Source of the DNA: Erysipelothrix piscisicarius
Lineage (GTDB): Bacteria; Bacillota_I; Bacilli_A; Erysipelotrichales; Erysipelotrichaceae
Direction: 5' to 3'
Assembly (NCBI RefSeq): GCF_003931795.1
Contig: NZ_CP034234.1
Location: forward strand, 930,001-994,000
Length of the DNA stretch: 64,000 nucleotides
Shown: positions 1 through 8,363 of the stretch, one piece after another
Position numbering within the stretch: the first letter of the stretch is position 1
Layout: each line of letters begins with the position of its first letter
Program-made: the position numbers and the translations under genes
Notes under the pieces: model-generated
Told to the model about the DNA's origin: nothing
Seen by the model: only the letters and a program-made list of their open reading frames with translations
The model's database searches: none

Positions 1-1
1 A

Positions 2-280
2 ATTCTATCGCGTTGGTTAGCCAATAATCCTGACATTCTAATTTTAGATGAACCAACACGTGGTATTGATGTTGGTGCGAAGTTTGAGATTTACCAAATC
101 ATTAATGAGTTAGCTGCTGAAGGTAAGAGCATCATCATGATTTCTTCAGAGATGGCGGAACTTTTAGGGGTCTCAGATCGTATTATGGTAATGTGTGAGT
201 GTCGTGTTTCAGGCTTTTTAGATAAAGAAGAAGCAACACAAGAAAGTGTTATGACGCTTGCAACGAAGTTTATGGAATAA
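2..280 (+). CDS. mglA: Galactose/methylgalactoside ABC transporter ATPase, C-terminal end (partial)
   Basis: The open frame enters from the left edge and ends in TAA at 278-280, so only the last 92 residues are present. They hold the Walker B region of the second nucleotide-binding domain ([20 protein letters not shown]) and the H-loop neighbourhood ([18 protein letters not shown]). This pattern is typical of the double-ATPase subunits of sugar ABC importers, and the tail resembles MglA in particular. The subunit would power galactose or methylgalactoside import at the membrane. The permease mglC starts 12 bp downstream and galK and galM follow, which supports galactose as substrate. The N-terminal domain and the binding protein lie outside the window. 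Confidence 0.9.
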   Translation: MLSRWLANNPDILILDEPTRGIDVGAKFEIYQIINELAAEGKSIIMISSEMAELLGVSDRIMVMCECRVSGFLDKEEATQESVMTLATKFME

Positions 281-292
281 GGGAGAAAAATT

Positions 293-1303
293 ATGACAAC
301 GCATTTATTTGAAAAAAAAGATAAAAAATTCGATCTTAAAGATTTTTTAACAAATTACTCTATGTATATCGTGGTTGCGGTTATGATTCTGTTTACAGGT
401 ATTACACAAGATAACTTCTTTACCGTCGGAAACGTTTCCAACATTCTTGCGAATACATCAGTACGCTTTATTATCGCTTTAGGGGTTTCAGGTACATTAA
501 TTATTCGAGGAACTGATTTATCGGCAGGACGTATCGTGGGATTATCCGCATTTATTACCGGAACACTTGTTCAAAAGCCGGACTTTATTGGTAAATTCTT
601 TCCAAATGTTCCAGATATGCCTTTAATTGTACCATTACTGATTGTATTGGTTGTATGTACGGTATTTGGGATTATCAATGGTCTCATTGTTGCTTATCTT
701 AATGTTCCACCGTTCCTAGCAACATTGGGTACACAAATTATGATTTATGGGATCAATATGCTTTACGGTCAAAATAAACCGATTGGTACGTTTAAAGATG
801 AGTTTATCCAAATTGGTCAAGGTAAAATTTTTGGCGCCATTCCATACTTAACGATTATCGCAATTTTTGTTGGGATCTTAATGTGGATCTTATTTAATAA
901 GACAAAACATGGTAAATATATGTATGCGATCGGTGGTAATGAAAATGCAGCTGAAGTATCAGGTGTGAACGTTCGCCGTTCTAAAGTACGTATCTTTGCA
1001 CTCGCAGGGTTCTTATATGGATTAGCTGGCTACTTACTCTCTGCTAAAACTGGATCTGTTGGACCATCAGCAGGACAAGGTTATGAACTTGAAGCGATTG
1101 CATCAGCAACAATCGGGGGTGTTTCAACAGCTGGAGGACAAGGTACAGTACCGGGAATCTTACTTGGGGTATTTGTATTTGAACTCTTAAAAGTTTGTCT
1201 TTCATACTTAGGTGTATCACCTGATATGACAAACGTAATTCAAGGTATTGTTATTATTATTGCCGTTGCACTTGATATCCGTAAAACGACACGTAAAAAA
1301 TAA
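293..1303 (+). CDS. mglC: Galactose/methylgalactoside ABC transporter permease
   Basis: This 336-residue polytopic membrane protein has the same length as the classical MglC permease. Family-typical stretches are visible: NILANTSVRFIIALGVSG, GTDLSAGRIVGLSAF, AYLNVPPFLATLGT, AIGGNENAAEVSGVN and IASATIGGVSTAGGQGT. It forms the channel through which the MglA ATPase drives galactoside uptake. Start ATG 293 follows GGGAGAAAA, a good ribosome binding site. Only 2 bp separate its stop from galK, so uptake and phosphorylation are probably co-transcribed. A cre-like palindrome lies inside the coding region at 427-440. Confidence 0.93.
   Translation: MTTHLFEKKDKKFDLKDFLTNYSMYIVVAVMILFTGITQDNFFTVGNVSNILANTSVRFIIALGVSGTLIIRGTDLSAGRIVGLSAFITGTLVQKPDFIGKFFPNVPDMPLIVPLLIVLVVCTVFGIINGLIVAYLNVPPFLATLGTQIMIYGINMLYGQNKPIGTFKDEFIQIGQGKIFGAIPYLTIIAIFVGILMWILFNKTKHGKYMYAIGGNENAAEVSGVNVRRSKVRIFALAGFLYGLAGYLLSAKTGSVGPSAGQGYELEAIASATIGGVSTAGGQGTVPGILLGVFVFELLKVCLSYLGVSPDMTNVIQGIVIIIAVALDIRKTTRKK
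427..440 (+). promoter_or_regulatory. Putative intragenic cre (CcpA) site
   Basis: The 14-mer CGGAAACGTTTCCA matches the usual catabolite-responsive-element pattern TGNAANCGNTNNCA at all fixed positions except the first. Its core GGAAACGTTTCC is a perfect palindrome. It lies 135 bp inside mglC. Intragenic cre sites that act as roadblocks are known in Firmicutes. Function here is inferred from the match only. Confidence 0.35.
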
Positions 1304-1305
1304 TT

Positions 1306-2469
1306 ATGGAAAAACAACTTGCACAACAATTTGAGACCGTATTTGGTGTAAATCATGAATTTGAATTTTTTGCACCAGGTCGTATTAATTTAATTGGGGA
1401 ACATATTGACTACAGCGGCGGTTCAGTATTTCCTTGCGCGATTACATACGGTACTTATGCGCTTGTTCGTAAGCGCAACGATAAACAACTCAATCTTTAT
1501 TCAGCCAATTTTGAGAATTTAGGCATTATCACTTCGGAAGTCGATCAACTTGTTTATGATGAAAAAGATGATTGGGCCAACTATCCCAAAGGTGTGATCA
1601 AAATGTTTGAGTTGGAAGGTCATGTATGTGACTTTGGCCTCGATATTCTCTATTATGGAAATATTCCAAATGGAGCGGGTCTTTCAAGCTCAGCTTCGAT
1701 TGAAGTTCTAACAGCTTGGATTGTCAATAAACTGTTTCATTTCAATGAAGATATGATTACATGTGTTAAATTATCACAGAAAGCAGAAAATCAATTTATT
1801 GGTGTAAACTGCGGTATTATGGATCAATTTGCTGTGGGGATGGGCCAGAAAGATCATGCAATTTTATTAAATACGAATACGCTTGCTTATGAATATGTTC
1901 CTGTTGAACTGGGGAATGCATCCATCGTCATTGCGAATACAAATAAACGTCGTGGATTAGCGGATTCTGCTTATAATGAACGCAGAGCTCAATGCGAAAA
2001 AGCGCTTGCTATTCTTAAAGAGGAATATAATATTGAACACCTCTGTGATCTCTCCTTGGATCAATTGATAGCAAAAGAATCTCTATTTGAAGACAAACTT
2101 GTATATCGTCGTGCTTATCATGCTGTAAGTGAAAATGAACGAACTCAGCGTGCTTCAGAAGTTCTTAAATCAGGGGATATTCATGCTTTCGGAATGCTCA
2201 TGAACGAAAGTCATCAATCACTTCGTGATGATTATGAGGTTACTGGAATTGAACTTGATACCCTTGTGGAAAGTGCATGGGGTCAAACAGGTACCATTGG
2301 TGCACGCGTCACAGGAGCTGGTTTTGGAGGCTGTGCGATTGCGATTGTTGAGAATCAACACGTTGATGCATTCATTCAAAATGTCGGCACAGAATATGCT
2401 GAAAAAATTGGTTATGACGCAACATTCTACGTTGCGTCCGTTGGTGAAGGCACACATCAAATTAAATAA
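1306..2469 (+). CDS. galK: Galactokinase
   Basis: This 387-residue GHMP kinase phosphorylates galactose to galactose-1-phosphate, the first Leloir step. The N-terminal galactokinase signature GRINLIGEHIDYSGG is present. It is followed by the phosphate-binding loop PNGAGLSSSAS and the C-terminal GHMP motif ARVTGAGFGGCAIA. The length is normal for the family. The ATG lies 2 bp after the mglC stop, and the sequence just upstream gives only a weak Shine-Dalgarno match, so translational coupling is likely. galM follows after a strong hairpin. galT and galE are not in this window. Confidence 0.95.
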   Translation: MEKQLAQQFETVFGVNHEFEFFAPGRINLIGEHIDYSGGSVFPCAITYGTYALVRKRNDKQLNLYSANFENLGIITSEVDQLVYDEKDDWANYPKGVIKMFELEGHVCDFGLDILYYGNIPNGAGLSSSASIEVLTAWIVNKLFHFNEDMITCVKLSQKAENQFIGVNCGIMDQFAVGMGQKDHAILLNTNTLAYEYVPVELGNASIVIANTNKRRGLADSAYNERRAQCEKALAILKEEYNIEHLCDLSLDQLIAKESLFEDKLVYRRAYHAVSENERTQRASEVLKSGDIHAFGMLMNESHQSLRDDYEVTGIELDTLVESAWGQTGTIGARVTGAGFGGCAIAIVENQHVDAFIQNVGTEYAEKIGYDATFYVASVGEGTHQIK

Positions 2470-2501
2470 TTGAAAAGGATGTGGCCTCACATCCTTTTCA
2501 A
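2470..2501 (+). terminator. Perfect 14-bp hairpin between galK and galM
   Basis: Arms 2470-2483 and 2488-2501 are perfectly complementary around the tetraloop GCCT. No T-run follows on the plus strand, because the sequence continues CATTCATAAAG. It may therefore be an RNA stability or processing element, or a weak attenuator, rather than a full intrinsic terminator. Confidence 0.6.
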
Positions 2502-2522
2502 CATTCATAAAGGGGAAACAGT

Positions 2523-3506
2523 ATGTTAAATGTGAAACAGGTGATGACACACCAAGAAAACGTCAAAGAAATTACATTAAAAACTGAAGAAGCCGAGGTA
2601 AAAATTTTAACTTTGGGTGGAACCATTACATCATTTAAATTGACGGATGATCTTAATGTGGTAACGTCATTTATGAATTATGAAGATTATCTCAATAATT
2701 CTGTTTACTTAGGGTCGTGTATTGGTCCTTTAGCAGGAAGAACACGTGATGGAGTGATTCATTCAGATGAAACCACTTTGAATCTAAGTCAAAATAATGG
2801 TAAAGCGCATTTACATGGTGGTTATGAAGGCTTATCTACTCGTAATTTAACCATTAAAAGTCTTTATGATGATGACGAACCGATTGTAGTACTTGAAGGG
2901 GATTTTAATCATGAACGTGATGGTTATCCAGGTAATGTACGTTATGAGATTATTTATCGTTTAGATGGTTCATCATTGTCGGTCAGCTATACTGTAACGC
3001 CTTCATGTTCAATGCCTTTAAATCTTACGAATCATATGTATTTTGATTTATTGGGCCATGGTGATTTATCACAGCATCATCTTCTTGTTGACGCGGATTG
3101 CGTTGCTTATCTTGATGAGGATTTATGTACGGATGGTACATTGATTGATGTAACGGATACAGTCTTTGATTTACGAGATAACCCATCGCTTGAATCTGTT
3201 TTACAAGGCTACCATCCACAATTTCAAAATACACGACATCTAGACCACAATTATCAATTAATCGGTGATAAACGCGTTATATTGTCCGCTATGAACAAAT
3301 CATTACTTATTGAAACATCGTCCCCGGCGGTTCAAATTTATTTTGCGAATTATTTCGATGAAAGTTTTAAGAACGGTCACGGTCAATTTGCCTTGAATCA
3401 CTCAGCCATCGCCATTGAACCGGAATATTTACCAGGAAGTTGTGTTCCTTGGTTTTCAGAAGAAAATCCATATCAAGAAATCACGACGTATACCCTTAAG
3501 AAATAA
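2523..3506 (+). CDS. galM: Aldose 1-epimerase (galactose mutarotase)
   Basis: The 327-residue protein belongs to the aldose 1-epimerase fold that interconverts alpha and beta anomers of galactose and supplies GalK. Visible family features are the GPLAGRTRDG stretch, the HGGYEG histidine motif near residue 98, the LTNHMYFDL stretch carrying the second histidine, and a late acidic motif AIEPEYLPGSC that holds the catalytic glutamate. Start ATG follows AAAGGGGAAACAGT. The gene closes the galactose cluster and an imperfect terminator follows. Sequence alone does not separate galactose from glucose preference; the context favours galactose. Confidence 0.9.
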   Translation: MLNVKQVMTHQENVKEITLKTEEAEVKILTLGGTITSFKLTDDLNVVTSFMNYEDYLNNSVYLGSCIGPLAGRTRDGVIHSDETTLNLSQNNGKAHLHGGYEGLSTRNLTIKSLYDDDEPIVVLEGDFNHERDGYPGNVRYEIIYRLDGSSLSVSYTVTPSCSMPLNLTNHMYFDLLGHGDLSQHHLLVDADCVAYLDEDLCTDGTLIDVTDTVFDLRDNPSLESVLQGYHPQFQNTRHLDHNYQLIGDKRVILSAMNKSLLIETSSPAVQIYFANYFDESFKNGHGQFALNHSAIAIEPEYLPGSCVPWFSEENPYQEITTYTLKK

Positions 3507-3530
3507 GAAAAGACGAAAGTCTTCTCTTTT
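3505..3530 (+). terminator. Intrinsic terminator after galM
   Basis: A 10-bp stem with one A-C mismatch (arms 3505-3514 and 3519-3528) closes a GAAA tetraloop and runs into TTTT. It overlaps the galM stop codon. Confidence 0.6.
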
Positions 3531-3540
3531 CATTGATGGG

Positions 3541-3592
3541 TGACATTTACATAAAGGAATTACCCTTACATTTGTAGATGTAAAAATTGTCA
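3541..3592 (+). promoter_or_regulatory. Competing inverted repeats with a TACAnnTGTA motif upstream of sbcD
   Basis: Arms TTTACAT (3546-3552) and ATGTAAA (3578-3584) pair, and TGACA (3541-3545) with TGTCA (3588-3592) extend the stem. The same right arm can instead pair with TTACAT at 3566-3571. Positions 3567-3576 read TACATTTGTA, which fits the TACAnnTGTA operator pattern of CopY/BlaI-type repressors. No such regulator is in the window. Confidence 0.3.
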
Positions 3593-3685
3593 TCAAAAGG
3601 TGTTCCATTTTTAATCATGGAGATACAATCATACACTAGATTCTAAGCGAGATATGATAAGATAAAGGAAGAAAAGAGGGATAGT

Positions 3686-4825
3686 GTGAAAATAGTTCAT
3701 TTAGCAGATTTACATATTGGAAGAAGGCTTAATGATTTGAGTCTTCTTGATGATCAACGGTATGTTTTAAATCAAATTATTGAGGCATTCGATACCATCA
3801 AACCGCATGTTTTGATTATTGCGGGGGATGTTTACGATAAAGCAAATCCTAGTTCAGAAGCATTTGAAGTTTGGAATGATTTTTTGACGCAGTTAGCGCA
3901 ACAAAGTATTCATGTTTTAATTATTTCAGGGAATCATGATTCTCAAGAACGGCTGGGTGTGGGGCGTGCTCTTTTTGAAGAACACGATATTTATTTAGCG
4001 TCTCATTATACAGGTGCGATTTCGTCGGTAACACTCCACGACGATTTCGGACCCGTTCATTTTTATCTGTTTCCTTATATAAAACCGTCCATGGTGCGCA
4101 ATTACCATCCGGAGTTTACGGGGAATACATTCCAGGAGGCATTTGAATTTATTTTCCAAGATTTAACGATAAATCAAGATGAGCGAAACGTCGCGATTGC
4201 GCATCAATTTGTAATTGGAAATGGTATGACGCCAATCTTATCCGACTCTGAAATCGGACCCTCTGTAGGCGGGTTGGATGCAATAGATGCATCTTTATTT
4301 AAAGCATTTGATTATGTAGCGTTAGGTCATATTCATCGACCTCTGGCAATTGGTCGTGAAACCATTCGATACGCCGGCTCACCGCTAAAGTATTCATTCT
4401 CAGAATGCATGCATTCGAAACAATTACCCATCATCGACCTTAATAACGATGTATCCCTTTCGTTTATAGATATTAAACCCCTTCGGGATGTACGCTTGAT
4501 AAAGGGGCCTTTAGAAAATCTTTATGAAATCGGAAAGGTTGAAGGAAGTGAAGATTATATTCATGCGGTGTTGACGGATGATATTATTCAAGGTGATGCG
4601 CTTCATAAATTAAGAAGTGTTTATCCAAACCTTGTGAGTTTGGATTTTGATAATACACGTACATCGACGGAAACTTCATTAGAACGTGCGACAACAATCT
4701 TAGAACAAAAACCTTTTGATCTTTTTAATACCTTTTTCACTGCACTCAATGGTCGTGATTTTAATCAGGAAGAATCAGATCTTGTGAAAGCAGTTATCGA
4801 TGAAATTCAGGAGGAAATCTTATGA
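3686..4825 (+). CDS. sbcD: Exonuclease subunit SbcD (Mre11 family)
   Basis: The 379-residue metallophosphoesterase is the nuclease half of the SbcCD complex, which opens hairpins and trims blocked DNA ends. The phosphoesterase motifs appear in order: DLHIG near residue 8, GDVYDKANPSSEAFE near residue 49, SGNHDSQERL near residue 82, AHQFV, and GHIHRP near residue 214. These supply the two-metal ligands. The start is GTG 3686 behind GAAAAGAGGGATA. Its stop overlaps the sbcC start (ATGA at 4822-4825), so the two subunits are translationally coupled. Confidence 0.95.
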   Translation: MKIVHLADLHIGRRLNDLSLLDDQRYVLNQIIEAFDTIKPHVLIIAGDVYDKANPSSEAFEVWNDFLTQLAQQSIHVLIISGNHDSQERLGVGRALFEEHDIYLASHYTGAISSVTLHDDFGPVHFYLFPYIKPSMVRNYHPEFTGNTFQEAFEFIFQDLTINQDERNVAIAHQFVIGNGMTPILSDSEIGPSVGGLDAIDASLFKAFDYVALGHIHRPLAIGRETIRYAGSPLKYSFSECMHSKQLPIIDLNNDVSLSFIDIKPLRDVRLIKGPLENLYEIGKVEGSEDYIHAVLTDDIIQGDALHKLRSVYPNLVSLDFDNTRTSTETSLERATTILEQKPFDLFNTFFTALNGRDFNQEESDLVKAVIDEIQEEIL

Positions 4826-7800
4826 AACCGATACTTCTTTCGATACGAGCATTCGGTCCGTATTTTGAAGAAACGACCGTAGACTTTACACAGTTTCACG
4901 AAGGTTTATTTTTAGTGACTGGCGATACAGGTGCAGGAAAAACCACTATTTTTGATGCCATATCTTTCGCGCTTTATGATGTAGCCAGTGGGAGCCAACG
5001 TCAATCAGAATCACTTCGAAGTGATTTCGCGGATCCCTCTGTTGAAACGTACGTTTCGTTAACCTTTAGTCATAGAAATGAGACTTATCGCATTATTCGA
5101 AAACCTCGCTATGAGCGTTTAAAAGCGCGTGGAGAAGGCACAACCGTGCAGAATGCAACGGTACAACTTTATCTTCCAAATGGTCAAGAAATGGACGACA
5201 TGAAAGCGGTGAATGCGAAGCTTATTGAAATTATTGGTTTGGATGCACAACAATTCAAACAAGTAGTCATGATTGCGCAAGGAGAGTTTTTAGAACTTCT
5301 AAATGCATCAAGTACGAAACGTTCCGAAATTTTTCGGACACTTTTTGATACGGAATTCTATCTTAAACTTCAAGAAAAATTAAAACAGAAAAATCTCAAT
5401 CTTAAACGGGAATTGGAACATACAAAACATGAAGTGCAAAGTGTGTTAGATGGACTTCCAGATTCCATCGAAACGATTGAATATACCGGATTTAATCTTG
5501 ACGATGTTAAGGATGATTTGGAACAAAAACAGGAGATAATGATAAAGCAACGCGCATCACAGCTTGAAACACAACAAAATTTCTCGATTAAACGGGATGT
5601 CCTTCTGGAATCAATTAAATCGTGGCAGTCGCATCAGCAAATCTTGAATTCTATTAAAGATAAAGAAATCGAAGCAGCTCAGTTGTATAAGCAAAAATCG
5701 GACTTTGAGGTCTTACGAAAAAATTTTGAAACTGAAACACTCATTGTGAACCACTTGATGCCGGTACATCACGCGCTTAAAGCTAATGAGGCAAAAATAG
5801 CGGCGCTAAATCTTCGTTACCAAGAAATTTGTGCCAAACTAAATACAGTTCAAAAAGAGTTCCAAGAAATTGAAGAACGTTATCTTCAACGAAATATACG
5901 TTTGGAACAGCTCGAACTCTTAAAACAACAAAAAACGATGTACACGAAAATGCTACCTCAATATAAGGCCTTGCAGACAGCTAACGATGCATACAAACAG
6001 GTAACAAGTGACCTTGATGCATTGAGTCAAAAAGAAAAGACGATGCTTAAACAGATTGAAAATAAAGAAACGTTGAACTCATCGATTTCATTGCTTATTG
6101 AACAAAAAAATGAACTTGAAAAACTCATTTTAATCCGATTGCATGAACTTGATACAGATTGCCAGCAATTAGAACTTAAACAAAAACACATTCATGACTT
6201 TGATCAAAAAAATATTCTTACAAGTCAATGGGAAAAGGCGTCTGATGAATACCGTGAAAAAGAACATGTTTATTTGCAAGCCAGAGATCAACTTGTGAAA
6301 CAAGAACTGCGCTATTACCAGGAACAAGCGGGTATGCTAGCACAAAATCTTGAAGAAGGATCCCCTTGTCCGGTCTGTGGTTCCTATGATCATCCAAACC
6401 CAGCCCAGGTTGTGGAATCGGTTCTAACTTATGATGAACTTCAAGTATTAAAAAACGAGGTTCAAAAGAAGCAAGAAGGGTGCCAAAAGCAGGTGTTGGT
6501 TTGTAATAATCTCAAATCAAAAATTGAAAACATATCAAAAGAAATTGGACCTATTGATGAGATAGCGCTACGCGAGGATTATCAATTGCATCTAGAACGG
6601 ATTGATGCGAAGCGAGCCCTAATTGATGAACACAAACGTAACCTTGAAACCCAAACTTCACAACTAAATGCACTCCAACAACAGCATCAAAATTTAGATA
6701 GTCTCAACAATGACTTAGAGAAACTGAAAGAGACCCAACATCAAATTCAAATGCGTAAAGTTTCGCTTGAAGCACAAATAAATATGATTCAAGCTGAATT
6801 AGAGTTCGAAAGTATCACGATATTGTCAGAGAAAATCGATCATTTAGATGTGCAAATTATAAGCGCGGAAGCCAAGGAACGTCACGAGTTGGAACGATAT
6901 CAAGCGACCGCTCGTCTTCTTGAACAGATCGGAATTCAACGAATTGAGACGTCAAAACAACTTGAAACAGAACGTGCTGAATGTTCGGAAAAACAACATC
7001 AGTTAGAAAAACTCAGTAAAAAATATGCCATTAACCTTGAAGCGGTTGACTGGAGTACGCTCAACGAAACACGTCTTAATGAGCAGGCGCAACAACTGAA
7101 AGATTATGACCATCGAATCATTCAACTGAGTTCTGAGATTAATCAGTTAAAAGCTCAATCGAAAGAAACACCGAAACAGAGCTTGGAACACTTAAGCGAA
7201 GAAAAGGATGACGTTGAGAAAACATTAGCCAATCTTAATACATCGATACAAGAGGTTTCAACCCATACTGCGAGCTTGGCAATGGTATTGAAGCGATTGG
7301 AAGTCATTCAAAAAAACAGTGCAACGCTGGAACGACAAGGTGCATTATTGGATGGCCTTTCGAAAACTGCGAACGGTCATTTAAGTGGTAAACAAAAAAT
7401 CGCACTTGAACATTATGTTCAATCAGCATATTTTGATTACATTGTGGAAGAAGCAAACAAACGGTTTACGCCAATGACTTCAAATCGATATGTTCTTTTA
7501 AGACAAGAAAAAGCTGAAAGACTTAACACAAAGTCGGGCTTAGATTTGGATGTTTATGATCAATACACGGGTAAGATACGCTCGGTTAAGTCTTTATCGG
7601 GAGGAGAGTCCTTTAAAGCATCGTTATCACTTGCTTTAGGATTATCAGATGTAGTACAACGGTTTTCAGGTTCAGTTCGTGTCGATGCTCTCTTTATTGA
7701 TGAAGGGTTTGGAACATTGGATGATACCTCACTCCAACAAGCCATGAAATCATTAACGGACCTTGCAGGCACTGCGGAATATGTCGGTATCATTTCTCAT

Positions 7801-7887
7801 GTACCGGAGCTGAAAACACTAATAGAACAACAAATTATGATCACGAAGACAGAAAAAGGCAGCACAATTAAGACACGTGTGCTTTAA
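4822..7887 (+). CDS. sbcC: Exonuclease subunit SbcC (Rad50-like ATPase)
   Basis: This 1021-residue SMC-like ATPase partners SbcD. The Walker A motif GDTGAGKTT sits near residue 34. A very long glutamine-rich coiled coil then runs to about residue 860, broken near residue 516 by the zinc-hook CPVCG that dimerises two complexes. The C-terminal domain has the signature LSGGESFKASLSLALGL and Walker B LFIDEGFG. Length and order match the family. It starts in the ATGA overlap with sbcD. An intrinsic terminator overlaps its stop codon. Confidence 0.96.
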   Translation: MKPILLSIRAFGPYFEETTVDFTQFHEGLFLVTGDTGAGKTTIFDAISFALYDVASGSQRQSESLRSDFADPSVETYVSLTFSHRNETYRIIRKPRYERLKARGEGTTVQNATVQLYLPNGQEMDDMKAVNAKLIEIIGLDAQQFKQVVMIAQGEFLELLNASSTKRSEIFRTLFDTEFYLKLQEKLKQKNLNLKRELEHTKHEVQSVLDGLPDSIETIEYTGFNLDDVKDDLEQKQEIMIKQRASQLETQQNFSIKRDVLLESIKSWQSHQQILNSIKDKEIEAAQLYKQKSDFEVLRKNFETETLIVNHLMPVHHALKANEAKIAALNLRYQEICAKLNTVQKEFQEIEERYLQRNIRLEQLELLKQQKTMYTKMLPQYKALQTANDAYKQVTSDLDALSQKEKTMLKQIENKETLNSSISLLIEQKNELEKLILIRLHELDTDCQQLELKQKHIHDFDQKNILTSQWEKASDEYREKEHVYLQARDQLVKQELRYYQEQAGMLAQNLEEGSPCPVCGSYDHPNPAQVVESVLTYDELQVLKNEVQKKQEGCQKQVLVCNNLKSKIENISKEIGPIDEIALREDYQLHLERIDAKRALIDEHKRNLETQTSQLNALQQQHQNLDSLNNDLEKLKETQHQIQMRKVSLEAQINMIQAELEFESITILSEKIDHLDVQIISAEAKERHELERYQATARLLEQIGIQRIETSKQLETERAECSEKQHQLEKLSKKYAINLEAVDWSTLNETRLNEQAQQLKDYDHRIIQLSSEINQLKAQSKETPKQSLEHLSEEKDDVEKTLANLNTSIQEVSTHTASLAMVLKRLEVIQKNSATLERQGALLDGLSKTANGHLSGKQKIALEHYVQSAYFDYIVEEANKRFTPMTSNRYVLLRQEKAERLNTKSGLDLDVYDQYTGKIRSVKSLSGGESFKASLSLALGLSDVVQRFSGSVRVDALFIDEGFGTLDDTSLQQAMKSLTDLAGTAEYVGIISHVPELKTLIEQQIMITKTEKGSTIKTRVL

Positions 7888-7904
7888 GCCACCTGTCTTT
7901 TTTA
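7870..7904 (+). terminator. Intrinsic terminator overlapping the sbcC stop
   Basis: AAGACA (7870-7875) pairs with TGTCTT before a T-run ending about 7903. The interior adds GTG/CAC and GCT/AGC pairs with small bulges. The sbcC TAA lies in the apical loop. Confidence 0.65.
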
Positions 7905-7933
7905 TTGACAAATTCTAGAGATTAGGATAATAT
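7905..7933 (+). promoter_or_regulatory. Consensus promoter for the small ORF-rpmE2 unit
   Basis: A perfect -35 TTGACA (7905-7910), a 17-bp spacer and -10 TAATAT (7928-7933) precede the small ORF by about 37 bp. An imperfect dyad, TGCGAAACATTTGCA, follows in the 5' leader around 7939-7953 and could be an operator. Confidence 0.75.
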
Positions 7934-7970
7934 CTAAATGCGAAACATTTGCAACAACAGGAGGTAAACC

Positions 7971-8078
7971 ATGAAACAAGATCGGTCAACTGCGCATCGG
8001 AATTTAAAATCACCCAACATTAAAACACGAAAACGCGCATTAAAAATAATCAAACAATTACGTAAAAAGGGGAAATAA
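7971..8078 (+). CDS. Small basic protein of 35 residues, putative metal homeostasis type
   Basis: ATG 7971 follows an ideal AGGAGGTAAACC site and opens a 35-codon frame. The product is strongly basic, with KSPNIKTRKRALKIIKQLRK as its core. From memory it resembles the short proteins annotated as putative metal homeostasis proteins in lactic acid bacteria; this was not checked. It ends 2 bp before rpmE2 and shares that gene's promoter. As type B L31 is the zinc-free paralogue, the pair could respond to zinc shortage. The strong promoter, strong SD and tight spacing argue that the ORF is real. Confidence 0.6.
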   Translation: MKQDRSTAHRNLKSPNIKTRKRALKIIKQLRKKGK

Positions 8079-8080
8079 AC

Positions 8081-8329
8081 ATGAAAAAAGAAATTCATCC
8101 AGAATATCGAAAAGTTGTCTTTATGGATATCAATACACAAGCTCAATTTATCATTGGTTCTACGATTCAAACAGATAAAACGATAACACTTGAAGATGGG
8201 CGTGTGATGCCACTTGTAAATCTTGATATATCGTCAACATCGCATCCATTTTATACCGGAAAACAACGAGAAACGCGTGTTGAAGGTCAAATTGCGAAAT
8301 TTAATCGTAAGTTTAAATCACAACAATAA
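8081..8329 (+). CDS. rpmE2: 50S ribosomal protein L31 type B
   Basis: This 82-residue protein fits the longer, cysteine-free type B form of L31 (RpmE2/YtiA). It has the starting MKKEIHPEYRKVVF, the internal DISSTSHPFYTGKQ and the basic tail AKFNRKFKSQQ. No CxxC zinc ribbon is present. Type B L31 replaces the zinc-binding form on the large subunit when zinc is scarce. It lies immediately after the small basic ORF under a consensus promoter. A perfect bidirectional terminator follows. Confidence 0.93.
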   Translation: MKKEIHPEYRKVVFMDINTQAQFIIGSTIQTDKTITLEDGRVMPLVNLDISSTSHPFYTGKQRETRVEGQIAKFNRKFKSQQ

Positions 8330-8330
8330 A

Positions 8331-8360
8331 AAAAGCCCTTTATCTAGATAAAGGGCTTTT
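8331..8360. terminator. Bidirectional terminator between rpmE2 and mgtA
   Basis: The 30 bp are a perfect palindrome with A-rich and T-rich ends on both strands (core GCCCTTTATCTAGATAAAGGGC is centred on 8345). It can end transcripts from rpmE2 on the plus strand and from mgtA on the minus strand. Confidence 0.85.
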
Positions 8361-8363
8361 CGT

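Noticed and set aside
2225-2473. ORF of 82 codons inside galK
   Set aside because: It lies wholly within galK in another frame and shows no family pattern.
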